A DNA stretch of 34,331 bases from Zancudomyces culisetae (lineage: Eukaryota > Kickxellomycota > Harpellomycetes > Harpellales > Legeriomycetaceae): positions 1 through 34,331 of the forward strand of contig LSSK01001225.1 in assembly GCA_001969505.1 (NCBI GenBank). Reading direction: 5' to 3'. Each line of letters starts with the position of its first letter. Position 1 is the first letter of the stretch. Made by a program: the position numbers and the translations under genes. This document shows, piece after piece, positions 10,535-19,193 of this stretch. The notes beneath the pieces are model-generated. The model was not told the DNA's origin. It did not search any database and was given only the letters and a program-made list of their open reading frames with translations.

Positions 10535-13500
10535 TCAATAATCCAAATTATCTACTCTTAGTAAACCAGAACTAGAACCAGAGGCTAATAAATGACAAGA
10601 GCCCAACGAACTGTGCCAAGCAGAGCAGTTGATTGAAACCCGATAGTCATATAATACGCCGTCATTATCATACTCTTTTTTGATCCCACTGGCACCTATA
10701 CCAGCAGCCGAGGGGCTTGTATACCGCTTCTGTTCCTGGTATACGAAGGTGTTCTCGTCTGGGTGATACTCTAGGGTATACAAAGTATTGTTGTAGACAG
10801 TGTCGTGGGCCTTATGTTTGGGGAAATTCGGAGACAAGGGAAAATTAGTGTCGGAAAGAATTACTGATCCATCAGCAGCTGTCGAACTTGCAATTTGGTG
10901 GAATTCGCTGGTTGCTATATCGGTTAAATATGACCTGTGTTGCGCAAACCATGTAGTTGTTGCCATTAATATGTTTACAAGGCCGGCTTGGGCGCTTGTG
11001 TTATCAGTGTTGTCGATTGTAGATGAATTCGCTTGAGTATTGCCAATACTTTTGTTGCCTGTGGAATTTCCCATTCTTTCCATTTCCTCAATGATCAGTG
11101 CAACTTGGTCATCGACATCTTCCTTTGAAATATCGGTTTTTGAGTTATTCGTTTTCACAATTTTTGTTGTAGAACCAGTAGCTGCATCAGTATTCTTTTG
11201 CTGTTGATGTGGCAAGTATTTACCATATCTTGAGATTGATACATGAAGTTCAGTTGCTGCACATTTAGTAGAATCAATCGATTTAATAAATGGTGCAATC
11301 CCAAATATATACGTCGGATTTTCTGTCTTTTTTTCATCACGATCACGAAGGTAGTTTAGTGTGGGACTTTCTTGCCGTCTAATAGTATCATACAGCTCGT
11401 AAATCCCAGGGATCAGAATTGTTGGTCCAGCTCTAAGCTCATGATATGGGTCAGAAAGCAATGCCATCTGTCCTCCTCTAGTCCAGCTGACTGCATACCG
11501 GTAGTCCAGACCAGCACTTACAAGATACTGCTGCGTTGGTTTGCTAGTTGATTGTAGGTCTAAGGCGAGTAAATTTACATCCCCCTCTGTCGTTCCAACC
11601 AAGAAATGCGCCCTCTCCAATGGGAAAATTCCAACTGGCCCCTTAATGCTGGTCTTTAATAATTGTAGTATTTCATGCCTAGTCGCATTTAACTTTGGTT
11701 TTTTCAAACTCTTTTCTTTATTTTTTTCCGTTGCGGCTTCACTGCTATTTAAATCCTTGGCAAAGTATAACTGTAAAAGATCTTCATGTGACAGTTTTTT
11801 TACCAAAGCTGTAGGTGGAAGAGCGCTCGATGACAAAATGGTTTTACAAGTTGTGGATGTATAAAGCTGAGGAACTGCAGGTGATGCTCTCTGAGAATTG
11901 TGTGGAGGTATAGCTTCAACTAAATCTAGGTCTTTGGTGCAATTATAAACGTGACTAGAAACACTCCAAATTGCCATGGATCCATTGTACCCAAACGTTA
12001 CAATTCGATCGCACCCAAGCCATTCCAACTTCATAATAGTAGTTCCAGGCATTCTGATATCCATAAGCAAGACTGGCATATTTATATACTCAGCTGTTTG
12101 CTTGTCTGTAGAAATGGTATTTGGGTGCGGAACTACAAACACCGCTGCAGTTCCATCACCAAACATCGCTGCCAGTATTCCTATATGTTTGTATTTATTC
12201 GATTTATAAATCTCATTTGTTTCCGCAAACCCTGAAACCTGCCTTTTCAATTTATTTGTCACTTTTGTATTATCCAAAATCAGCTTTGACAGTCTTAGCA
12301 TACTGAAATAATCACTTAGGTTATTATTTGGTCGAAGCGGACACCACTTGAGACCCCAAACTGCGCCTCTATCATGTACTATAACCAAGCGTAACCTCAA
12401 CGCCGTTTCGTTATACTGCCATATCTGAATCACATTGTCCTGATAGATTCCCCTGTTTGTACCATCTCCGTCCGAAGAAAACGATAATTGTTGGTTGAAC
12501 GCAGAAAAGGGTCTACCGTTAATTTGGGTAACTTCTGCTTCTTTTTTGATGCCCCCAACTGCCAAAAATGACGTGCATGTTTCGTCAGATTGTGGGCACC
12601 AATCCATCGCCCGAATCAGTAAATTTGTATTCGCCACTCTGGTCTCCTTGTTGTTATCATTTTTAAATTCGACAGCTTCAAAGTCCTTTACCTGGCATTC
12701 TATTTCCACTGTACCGTTCTGTGTGTCCTTTGTACAATTTTGCTTTTTATTATCACCCTTGTCACCCTTTTCATTTTTACCAGTTTTACCCTTTTTGCTT
12801 TTGGTTATTGCTGATACATCTACATTCCCATCACCTTGAATCACCTTCAAATTGATACCCTGTGGGTCACCATTTGGCGCATATAACTCGAGCTTCTGAT
12901 CATCTGTTATACTTTGCCACATAAAGTATCTCTCTAAAGCCTTATTGTCCCCGCAGTAACTTGCTATACTCGACATTATCTCAAATGACTTTTTCGACTG
13001 TGCCACCCGCAGTAGCGGAACATCAGTTATTATTCGTTTGTCAAATAACGTAATTCTTATCCCGCTCTTTCTCGATACAGCCTTGGGCGCCTGCACTGAA
13101 TTTTTTTTCCCAGAGAACGCCGAAATTTCTTTCCGATACAATCTCACGCTTTCACTATCCATATCATCAAGATAACATTGCATCAAATATTCCTTTTTTA
13201 CTTGCCGACCATCCTTGAGCCATACGTTCGTATTCACAAGATCAATATGCTCCCTGTATTTAGCCACAGTTCGGTGCGTTTGGTACACGCTTCTGAGCGG
13301 AAACTCTCTGGATTTCTTGTCAGAACTTGCACCCAACGAAACTTTCCCTGCTTTTTTCGTTCTTTTAGGCTCTTTGGCATTTTTATGTTTACCTCGTGAG
13401 CTGCGCCTATCATCATGCTCGTCTACGTCCATGTCATCATCTTGCTCTGGTTCACTACCTGCGTCACCTAAATCATTTTCGAGTTCGTCTTGGTCAGCAT

Positions 13501-14749
13501 CCCCCATATCAAAATCAGAGTCTTGGTCGGGTTTGGATGCTTCTGGTGGAACATATTCATCTGAATCTTCGTCGTGGTCCTCATAAAATTCTTCTTGTTC
13601 TTCGGCTTCTTGTTCGTCATCATAATATATCACTTTTCTCTCTTTTGGTTTGTCAGGAGTGGTAGCATTAGTAGATTTGGGTCTGCCCCTACCACGTTTA
13701 CCGCCTCTACTACCTCTACTGCCCCTACCACCTGTACTTCCCCTACTTCCTCTACCACTCTTAACATCGCTAGTCGCTACTTCTTCTCGCTCATCCTGCG
13801 TTCCAACCACTTTGCCTCTACCTCTACCTCTACCTCTTCCTCTTCCTCTGCCTCTGCCTCTACCCCTACCTGAATCTCCTCTGGATGCCTTATCGCTATC
13901 AATATCCATATAATCACCATCAACAGCATCATCATTAACGACATTACCGTTAACCACATTGTCATCAATGGTATCGCCACCTGTATGATTCAGGACTTCA
14001 GGACTTTCACTATACAGAGTAGCCTGTTCCGCCGTCAAATCTTCCGCATTTTCAGGTGCATCATTACCCACATCTTCCTCTACCTTTGAAGATCCACCTC
14101 TTGCACCCCTACCTCTACCTCTGCCCCTGCCTCTACCTCTACCTCTGCCTCTTCCTACAGACACAACTTTACTTGTACCTACACCTCTGCCCCTGCCTCT
14201 ACCTCTCCCCCTACCTCTACCACGACCTCTACCGCGATGTACTGTAGTCGATTCTGTCTCTACGTGATTGAAATTTTCAAAATCACCATTTTCATTTTCA
14301 TTTGTGTTTTCATATGTATTTATATTTATATTTTTCTCCACCCCTTCTTCAGACTTCGGAGTGAAAGGCGATTCAACAATGTCGCCATCAGTACTTCTAT
14401 TTTCAGTTTTCACACGCTGTACGCCTGCAGAGCTGCGACCAAGCGATTCAGCCAAATTGGTACTTTGATTGCTGTCGCTATTTCTGTTGAAATTCTCTGT
14501 ACCACTATCGATTTGTTGGTGTTGTTTCTTGGTATTCGAAATAGATTTAAAAAAGTTTTTCAAATTGGCTGTACCTCTACTTTGCGCTCGAGTTTTAATT
14601 CCCCCTTTATCTGTTGAACTACTGGGCGCGAGTTGTGGTAATTCGAGTTGTTTAGGGTTTGTTGTTGGGATTTCATTATTTTCGGACGTTTTCTGTTGTG
14701 TTTGGATTACTTGCTGTGCTTCAGAATGTGTGGTTTGTTCTATCGCCAT
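10535..14749 (-). CDS. TFC6: WD-repeat TFIIIC subunit (Tfc6/Sfc6/GTF3C2-like) with RG tracts and AT-hook
   Basis: Intronless, 1404 aa. Probably the WD40 subunit of TFIIIC that helps bind the B-box of tRNA genes. The C-terminal half has beta-propeller signatures typical of this subunit: LLIRAMDWCPQSDE, DNVIQIWQY, then RLRLVIVHDRGAVWGLKWCP, later MPGTTIMKLEWLGCDRIVTF, VSAGLDYRYAVSWTRGG, and SINCSAWHSS near the C-terminus. The N-terminal third is disordered. It has three almost pure (RG)n tracts (172-189, 199-216, 293-312), an RGS-rich stretch and a canonical AT-hook KRGRGRPKS (351-359), then an acidic segment (about 377-450). NLKNFFKSI (63-71) loosely resembles a PCNA-binding motif without the leading Gln. 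The DNA of the RG tracts forms a pyrimidine-rich minisatellite on the plus strand. A generic AT-hook WD protein is the alternative. Confidence 0.8.
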   Translation of the reverse strand: MAIEQTTHSEAQQVIQTQQKTSENNEIPTTNPKQLELPQLAPSSSTDKGGIKTRAQSRGTANLKNFFKSISNTKKQHQQIDSGTENFNRNSDSNQSTNLAESLGRSSAGVQRVKTENRSTDGDIVESPFTPKSEEGVEKNININTYENTNENENGDFENFNHVETESTTVHRGRGRGRGRGRGRGRGRGVGTSKVVSVGRGRGRGRGRGRGRGRGARGGSSKVEEDVGNDAPENAEDLTAEQATLYSESPEVLNHTGGDTIDDNVVNGNVVNDDAVDGDYMDIDSDKASRGDSGRGRGRGRGRGRGRGRGRGKVVGTQDEREEVATSDVKSGRGSRGSTGGRGSRGSRGGKRGRGRPKSTNATTPDKPKERKVIYYDDEQEAEEQEEFYEDHDEDSDEYVPPEASKPDQDSDFDMGDADQDELENDLGDAGSEPEQDDDMDVDEHDDRRSSRGKHKNAKEPKRTKKAGKVSLGASSDKKSREFPLRSVYQTHRTVAKYREHIDLVNTNVWLKDGRQVKKEYLMQCYLDDMDSESVRLYRKEISAFSGKKNSVQAPKAVSRKSGIRITLFDKRIITDVPLLRVAQSKKSFEIMSSIASYCGDNKALERYFMWQSITDDQKLELYAPNGDPQGINLKVIQGDGNVDVSAITKSKKGKTGKNEKGDKGDNKKQNCTKDTQNGTVEIECQVKDFEAVEFKNDNNKETRVANTNLLIRAMDWCPQSDETCTSFLAVGGIKKEAEVTQINGRPFSAFNQQLSFSSDGDGTNRGIYQDNVIQIWQYNETALRLRLVIVHDRGAVWGLKWCPLRPNNNLSDYFSMLRLSKLILDNTKVTNKLKRQVSGFAETNEIYKSNKYKHIGILAAMFGDGTAAVFVVPHPNTISTDKQTAEYINMPVLLMDIRMPGTTIMKLEWLGCDRIVTFGYNGSMAIWSVSSHVYNCTKDLDLVEAIPPHNSQRASPAVPQLYTSTTCKTILSSSALPPTALVKKLSHEDLLQLYFAKDLNSSEAATEKNKEKSLKKPKLNATRHEILQLLKTSIKGPVGIFPLERAHFLVGTTEGDVNLLALDLQSTSKPTQQYLVSAGLDYRYAVSWTRGGQMALLSDPYHELRAGPTILIPGIYELYDTIRRQESPTLNYLRDRDEKKTENPTYIFGIAPFIKSIDSTKCAATELHVSISRYGKYLPHQQQKNTDAATGSTTKIVKTNNSKTDISKEDVDDQVALIIEEMERMGNSTGNKSIGNTQANSSTIDNTDNTSAQAGLVNILMATTTWFAQHRSYLTDIATSEFHQIASSTAADGSVILSDTNFPLSPNFPKHKAHDTVYNNTLYTLEYHPDENTFVYQEQKRYTSPSAAGIGASGIKKEYDNDGVLYDYRVSINCSAWHSSLGSCHLLASGSSSGLLRVDNLDY
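13814..14236 (-). repeat. RG-encoding minisatellite tracts in the TFIIIC-subunit gene
   Basis: Three blocks at 13814-13873, 14102-14155 and 14183-14236 encode pure Arg-Gly dipeptides. On the plus strand they read as repeats of CCTCTA/CCTCTG/CCCCTG units. Mixed third positions show codon-level diversity, so the repeat is kept at protein level and is not only slippage. Confidence 0.85.
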
Positions 14750-15074
14750 CTTTTTCTTTTTATCACTTTTTTTTTTACATGAGCGATTTAGATTAGCGTT
14801 CTTATTATTTTATCTAACTTATTTAAAAAGTGGTTATTTGCGATCCAAGCTTATATATTCGATTTCAACTACATTCCATTCTTTGAATTGAACTGTATTT
14901 TATTTTACACTTTCTTTTTACCACCAAGTAATTAACCATTACTACAGGTGTTCATTCTAATATCACACCTAAACTTTTTACTTCATCTGAAAGTAAAAAA
15001 ACGAGAAAAATCTAGTAATGGTAAAAATAAAGAAAAACTAATAATCAACATCAAAGCATAGTAAATCAGTTAAA
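14750..15074. other. Intergenic region, promoter of the TFIIIC-subunit gene
   Basis: 325 bp, AT-rich, between two minus-strand genes. It should contain the promoter of the gene ending at 10535 and the 3' UTR of the AAA+ gene. Nothing else is recognised. Confidence 0.6.
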
Positions 15075-18000
15075 CTAGTAAAACCCAAAAACCCTTTTAG
15101 TCCCGCCACCGCTACCACTACTAGCATGATCGCCATATTTTTTATCCCACTTACGGAGCTCCGTAACTGAGTTCATGTCGTTGCTACAGGACGAGGAAAC
15201 CATATTGAACGCCAAGTCAAAATGGTGATCAGTCAGCACCAAACCGTCCGGCTCCAACTCCATATTTGCATCAATGATTGCGCCAGCATGTTTTGGTAGT
15301 GATTTTTTGGATTTTAGGTGAGATATCCACCTATTTAAGATTTCTGGTGTCAGTGGCGGAGGATATTTTTCATTTTTTTGTGTTTCATGATTGCTATTAC
15401 TATTGTTACTGCTATCGCCGCTGATCCGACCACTGTTGTCAATGTTGTGGTCGTTTCCACTGTCATTGTTGTGATCAGAAATGGTGGAAGCATGTTTTGA
15501 GATATGTTCTCTAACGGCAGACAAAGCTGCAGCTATACACAAATTCTTCAAATCCGAGCCAGAATAAAACTGTGCCCGTTCAGCTATTTTGTTGATATCC
15601 AACGCTGGTGAAATTTTTTCACCTTCCAAGTGCAGTGAAATGATTTTGGCTCTGTCAGCAGCTGAGGGCAAATCAACAAGAATCCTACGAGGAAGTCTAC
15701 GCAAAATAGCATCATCTAAATCAAACGGTCGATTGGTAGCCGCCATCAAAATAACTCGAGAGTTGGCGTTAAAACTGGACTTAGAGGTCAACCCATCCCA
15801 CTCGCTCATAAACTGATTAATCAAATCGCGTTTATGCGTCGAGTTCAAATCACTCGAACGAGCCGCAAACAAGCTATCCACCTCGTCAATAAATATCACA
15901 CACGGTGACAACTTGCGTGCTAAGCTAAACACTGCCCGAACCAGTTTTTCCCCCTCGCCAACAAACTTGTCGTTAACATCGCTGGATTTGATATCCAATA
16001 CTGTACTGCCGCTCTCCCTGGCTACCGCCTTGGCCAACATTGTCTTTCCTGTGCCTGGCGGACCAAACATTAAAACTCCCGAAATACTGTGGCGAGCAAG
16101 GATTCCGCTACTGTATAGTTTTGGACATAGCAGAGGCAGCGAGATTAGTTCTTGGAGTGTCATAACAGTCTCAGGACTAGCAACCACATTTGAGAATCCA
16201 GAGGGAATTGAATTTGGATCAACTACACAGCTAAGCAGTCGTTTTTCGTACTGGTTAAGCTTGTCGCGATTCAGACTTCGAACCCGCCGCGCTGTTTCTT
16301 CAGAGGTGCTGTGGTGTGCTTCTGGAACTATTGGTCGTCTTTTCTCTGGATTCGCATTGTTATTTGCATTACCCACCATCTCCTTTTCTTTTTCACCTTC
16401 CTTCACCGGTTTTTTTGTTATTCCTCCTCCTCCCTCACCCTCATCATCCCGGTCTTCCTCACCCTCCCTATCTTTCTTTTCGACTTTTGCCTGTTCAGAC
16501 TCTACCATGTCTTTACTATCTCTTGCAACCCGTTTTTTAATTTCTACACTTCGACTGTCGCGTACCAAAAGCCCCAGAGCACCCATAGGCACATCTGAGA
16601 ATGGGATTGCCTGTTCTGTGATAAGGTTATGTGTGTAAACATAATCCTTTGGTTTTGTTGATGCTTCGCTCTTGTCAGGATAATACTCAAATATTCTCTT
16701 ATCCACAGAGCTTGCTGCTGTTGAAACAGCTCTTGTGATTGGATTGATGGCCAATGACATACCCAACGCTTTGTACGACCCAATAACTTGCTTCCAGGCC
16801 TGCAAAAACTGACTGCTTGTAACCACCATCGCATGGTTACCTGATGGATCGTCTTTTTGCTTCCAGAAATCTACTGCTGTTCTGTTTTCCAACATTTCTT
16901 GCATCATTATACCAATACTGTTCTTTGCTAGTCGGTGGATAAATGTTTCTGCCAAAAAGACTCGCCCTGCTAGATTTCCGGGAACCAACTCCAATAGCTT
17001 GATCAAGGTGTCTACCTCGATTCCCTCCGTATGTCTACCTTTACTACCATCTCCTGACAACACCCTCGAAACGTGTGTTGCCGCTGTTCTAGTCACCACC
17101 CGCTGCCCCACCTCCTTGTTGGTTTCTATCACTGTGTCCAATGTTACACCAACCACCCCGTTTAGCATAAGGATGTTTCTAAGCACCAAGGCATTCCTAT
17201 TAAGTACTTGTTGATATACTGCCTTTTGTCGGTTCGATATGTGCATTTCACCTCCATTGTTCCATAAACACCTAATACTGCTTTTTTCTGCGCAATACTC
17301 CGGATCTGAAACCGGCAGCCCTACACGCGTAAAAAGGCTTGAACCCACCACCCCCCCTCCTGTATTCATTGCCACTCGTCCCATCTCTTCTCGAAACTTT
17401 CCTTTGATAATCTCGCCCAAAATAGAGGATAAACCAGGCGGCTCCACCCCTTTTCCTGATCTTTTATCTCCAACTGATGTGATACTCACCATGATCGGTG
17501 TTGGTGTTTTTCCCCCCGTCAACGCTCCCCCTATCTCATCAATATCTTTCTTCGAAACCACTCCTGTGCTCGCTGTTCTCGTAGTACTTCCAAGTGGTTC
17601 AAATACTGCCGGTGGTGCTGATGGATTTGTATCAAATGGCGGCAGTGTTGGTGGCGCAATTTTTGGATGGAATATGCTTGGATGCATCATCCCAACTATC
17701 ATTACTGTTCCCCGTATCGCATCATCTCCTCCTCCCACAAACCCACCCCCAATTATCTTGTGCACCTCTCTATTATGCTGATGTGCTGCCCTCACCAGTC
17801 GCTCAAAGAGTGTATATCCAATCCGCGTGTTTAATAAATCTCCTAAGTGTTTTACTACTATTATTAGTGGCTGGATTCCATTCTCACCCTCTCCCTTTTT
17901 AATCAGCTGTCGTGAATAGATTAGTTTTTTTAGTCTGTCGTCTAACACTTTTGTGTCATTCGCATTCAACGGATTGTTTAGAAATTCTGATGGAAGTTCA

Positions 18001-19193
18001 GGACTTGGCGACACCTTTTGTGCTTGCACTTTTCGCTTACCGTCATCTTCTTTCTCAAACCAATGCCTTTCTCGCTGGTTCTTTTTTCCTCTTTCTTCCC
18101 TTTCAAATTTGCCCGGTTCTTCATATCTTCCCTCAAATGCATCTTCCCCCTCTTCCTCCTCCTCTTCCTCATTTTCTTCTTCTTCCTCTTCCTCTTCCTC
18201 TTTCTCCTCCTCATCTAGATATTTGTTTTTGCCTGCCTGCCCTTTCATCGCTCGATACATTGCCGTTTCCACCTTTCCTACGATCTCGGGTGGCGGCATA
18301 TAATCATGGCTTATTATCGTAATATCCTCAAACACACTGTTTATTCCTACACCGATCACCGACCAATCTGGAATATCAAGTGCTATCGTAGTTGCCCCCA
18401 TCTTACTTCCGGTACGTTCTATTAGCTCGATCGCCCCAGCTTCTCCCCACTGATCCTCTTGATAAAGCAGCAAATGGCTTCCTCTGGTTAGTCCCGCCGC
18501 AACATTCGCTTTTACATCATCCACTGTCTCTCTTTTAAACTCAGTTGTAGTTTTCCTCTCCCCCTTTTCTCCTGGAGGTCCGTTTCCCTCACTTTCATCC
18601 GCTCCACCACTTCCACTTCCACTCGCACTTTTGCTTTTATCGCTGTCATTTTGCATCGCCTCCCCTTCTTTGTCAAACGCAGCCATTTTACCTTCTATAT
18701 TTTCTTTTTTCACGTCGATCTCGTTTTCGCCGCTCACTCCACCCTGTCGTGTTTCATATCTACTTTCTCCAGATTTCACAAGTAAATCCTTCACCAGCCC
18801 CTCTATTACCACCTCATTGTATTTGCCTATACCATCTTCCAGATCCACCTTCATACCAACTATTTTATCCGCTCTTCCTCCTTTCCTATTTCTTTTTCTC
18901 GGATCTATTGATTTGGTTTTTATTGCATTTTCTTGGTGTCGAAACCATCTACCATTCTTGTTTGTCTCTTTTAGTACATTAATTTCTTCGTCTTTCTTCA
19001 CTCCCATCGCTTTGTCTAACCCTTCCTCTAAATCCTCCTCGTTTTTTTCCAGATCATGCTTGTATCTCTTGTGTAGTAAAGTTGCCACAGAATCGTACCG
19101 CTTCCCCCAACTGTTTTTATATACAGAACCCGCCAGCAGCTTTGAATTGCTTGCCTTACTTATCACTTCGCGTGATCGTTGCATCATCAGCAT
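15075..19193 (-). CDS. Large AAA+ ATPase, probably mitochondrial
   Basis: Intronless, 1372 aa with one C-terminal classic AAA module. Walker A GPPGTGKT (1044-1051), Walker B VIFIDEVD (1099-1106), sensor 1 MAATNRP (Asn 1154), arginine-finger region RRLPRR (1165-1170) followed by ILVDLP, then the small domain with YSGSDLKNLC. The module resembles the Msp1/ATAD1/spastin branch and the large fungal AAA proteins usually annotated as mitochondrial. The N-terminus (MLMMQRSREVISKASNSKLL, then YKNSWGKRYDSVA) is basic, Ser-rich and free of acidic residues except one Glu, like a matrix-targeting presequence. About 1000 residues precede the ATPase domain. They include a Glu-only-like tract (encoded near 18130-18215), Gly/Pro-rich linkers and a region with LIIVVKHLGDLL that may be a degenerate second alpha/beta domain. 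A Ser/Asn/His-rich insert splits the C-terminal lid. Substrate and partners are unknown. Confidence 0.85.
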   Translation of the reverse strand: MLMMQRSREVISKASNSKLLAGSVYKNSWGKRYDSVATLLHKRYKHDLEKNEEDLEEGLDKAMGVKKDEEINVLKETNKNGRWFRHQENAIKTKSIDPRKRNRKGGRADKIVGMKVDLEDGIGKYNEVVIEGLVKDLLVKSGESRYETRQGGVSGENEIDVKKENIEGKMAAFDKEGEAMQNDSDKSKSASGSGSGGADESEGNGPPGEKGERKTTTEFKRETVDDVKANVAAGLTRGSHLLLYQEDQWGEAGAIELIERTGSKMGATTIALDIPDWSVIGVGINSVFEDITIISHDYMPPPEIVGKVETAMYRAMKGQAGKNKYLDEEEKEEEEEEEEENEEEEEEEGEDAFEGRYEEPGKFEREERGKKNQRERHWFEKEDDGKRKVQAQKVSPSPELPSEFLNNPLNANDTKVLDDRLKKLIYSRQLIKKGEGENGIQPLIIVVKHLGDLLNTRIGYTLFERLVRAAHQHNREVHKIIGGGFVGGGDDAIRGTVMIVGMMHPSIFHPKIAPPTLPPFDTNPSAPPAVFEPLGSTTRTASTGVVSKKDIDEIGGALTGGKTPTPIMVSITSVGDKRSGKGVEPPGLSSILGEIIKGKFREEMGRVAMNTGGGVVGSSLFTRVGLPVSDPEYCAEKSSIRCLWNNGGEMHISNRQKAVYQQVLNRNALVLRNILMLNGVVGVTLDTVIETNKEVGQRVVTRTAATHVSRVLSGDGSKGRHTEGIEVDTLIKLLELVPGNLAGRVFLAETFIHRLAKNSIGIMMQEMLENRTAVDFWKQKDDPSGNHAMVVTSSQFLQAWKQVIGSYKALGMSLAINPITRAVSTAASSVDKRIFEYYPDKSEASTKPKDYVYTHNLITEQAIPFSDVPMGALGLLVRDSRSVEIKKRVARDSKDMVESEQAKVEKKDREGEEDRDDEGEGGGGITKKPVKEGEKEKEMVGNANNNANPEKRRPIVPEAHHSTSEETARRVRSLNRDKLNQYEKRLLSCVVDPNSIPSGFSNVVASPETVMTLQELISLPLLCPKLYSSGILARHSISGVLMFGPPGTGKTMLAKAVARESGSTVLDIKSSDVNDKFVGEGEKLVRAVFSLARKLSPCVIFIDEVDSLFAARSSDLNSTHKRDLINQFMSEWDGLTSKSSFNANSRVILMAATNRPFDLDDAILRRLPRRILVDLPSAADRAKIISLHLEGEKISPALDINKIAERAQFYSGSDLKNLCIAAALSAVREHISKHASTISDHNNDSGNDHNIDNSGRISGDSSNNSNSNHETQKNEKYPPPLTPEILNRWISHLKSKKSLPKHAGAIIDANMELEPDGLVLTDHHFDLAFNMVSSSCSNDMNSVTELRKWDKKYGDHASSGSGGGTKRVFGFY
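18130..18215 (-). repeat. Poly-Glu (GAG/GAA) tract in the AAA+ gene
   Basis: On the plus strand this is an almost uninterrupted run of TCC/TCT/TTC triplets. On the coding strand it gives a long glutamate-rich segment, a low-complexity trinucleotide-like repeat inside the reading frame. Confidence 0.8.

Noticed and set aside
14056-14617. Leu/Tyr- and Pro-rich plus-strand ORFs over the RG tracts
   Set aside because: They arise from the complement of the (RG)n repeat in the TFIIIC-subunit gene, not from independent coding.
15913-16638. 241-codon plus-strand ORF
   Set aside because: Antisense to the AAA+ gene across the Walker A region; Ser/Pro-rich shadow frame with no domain.
17239-17781. 180-codon plus-strand ORF
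   Set aside because: Antisense to the AAA+ gene; composition is that of a complementary frame of a charged, Gly-rich protein.
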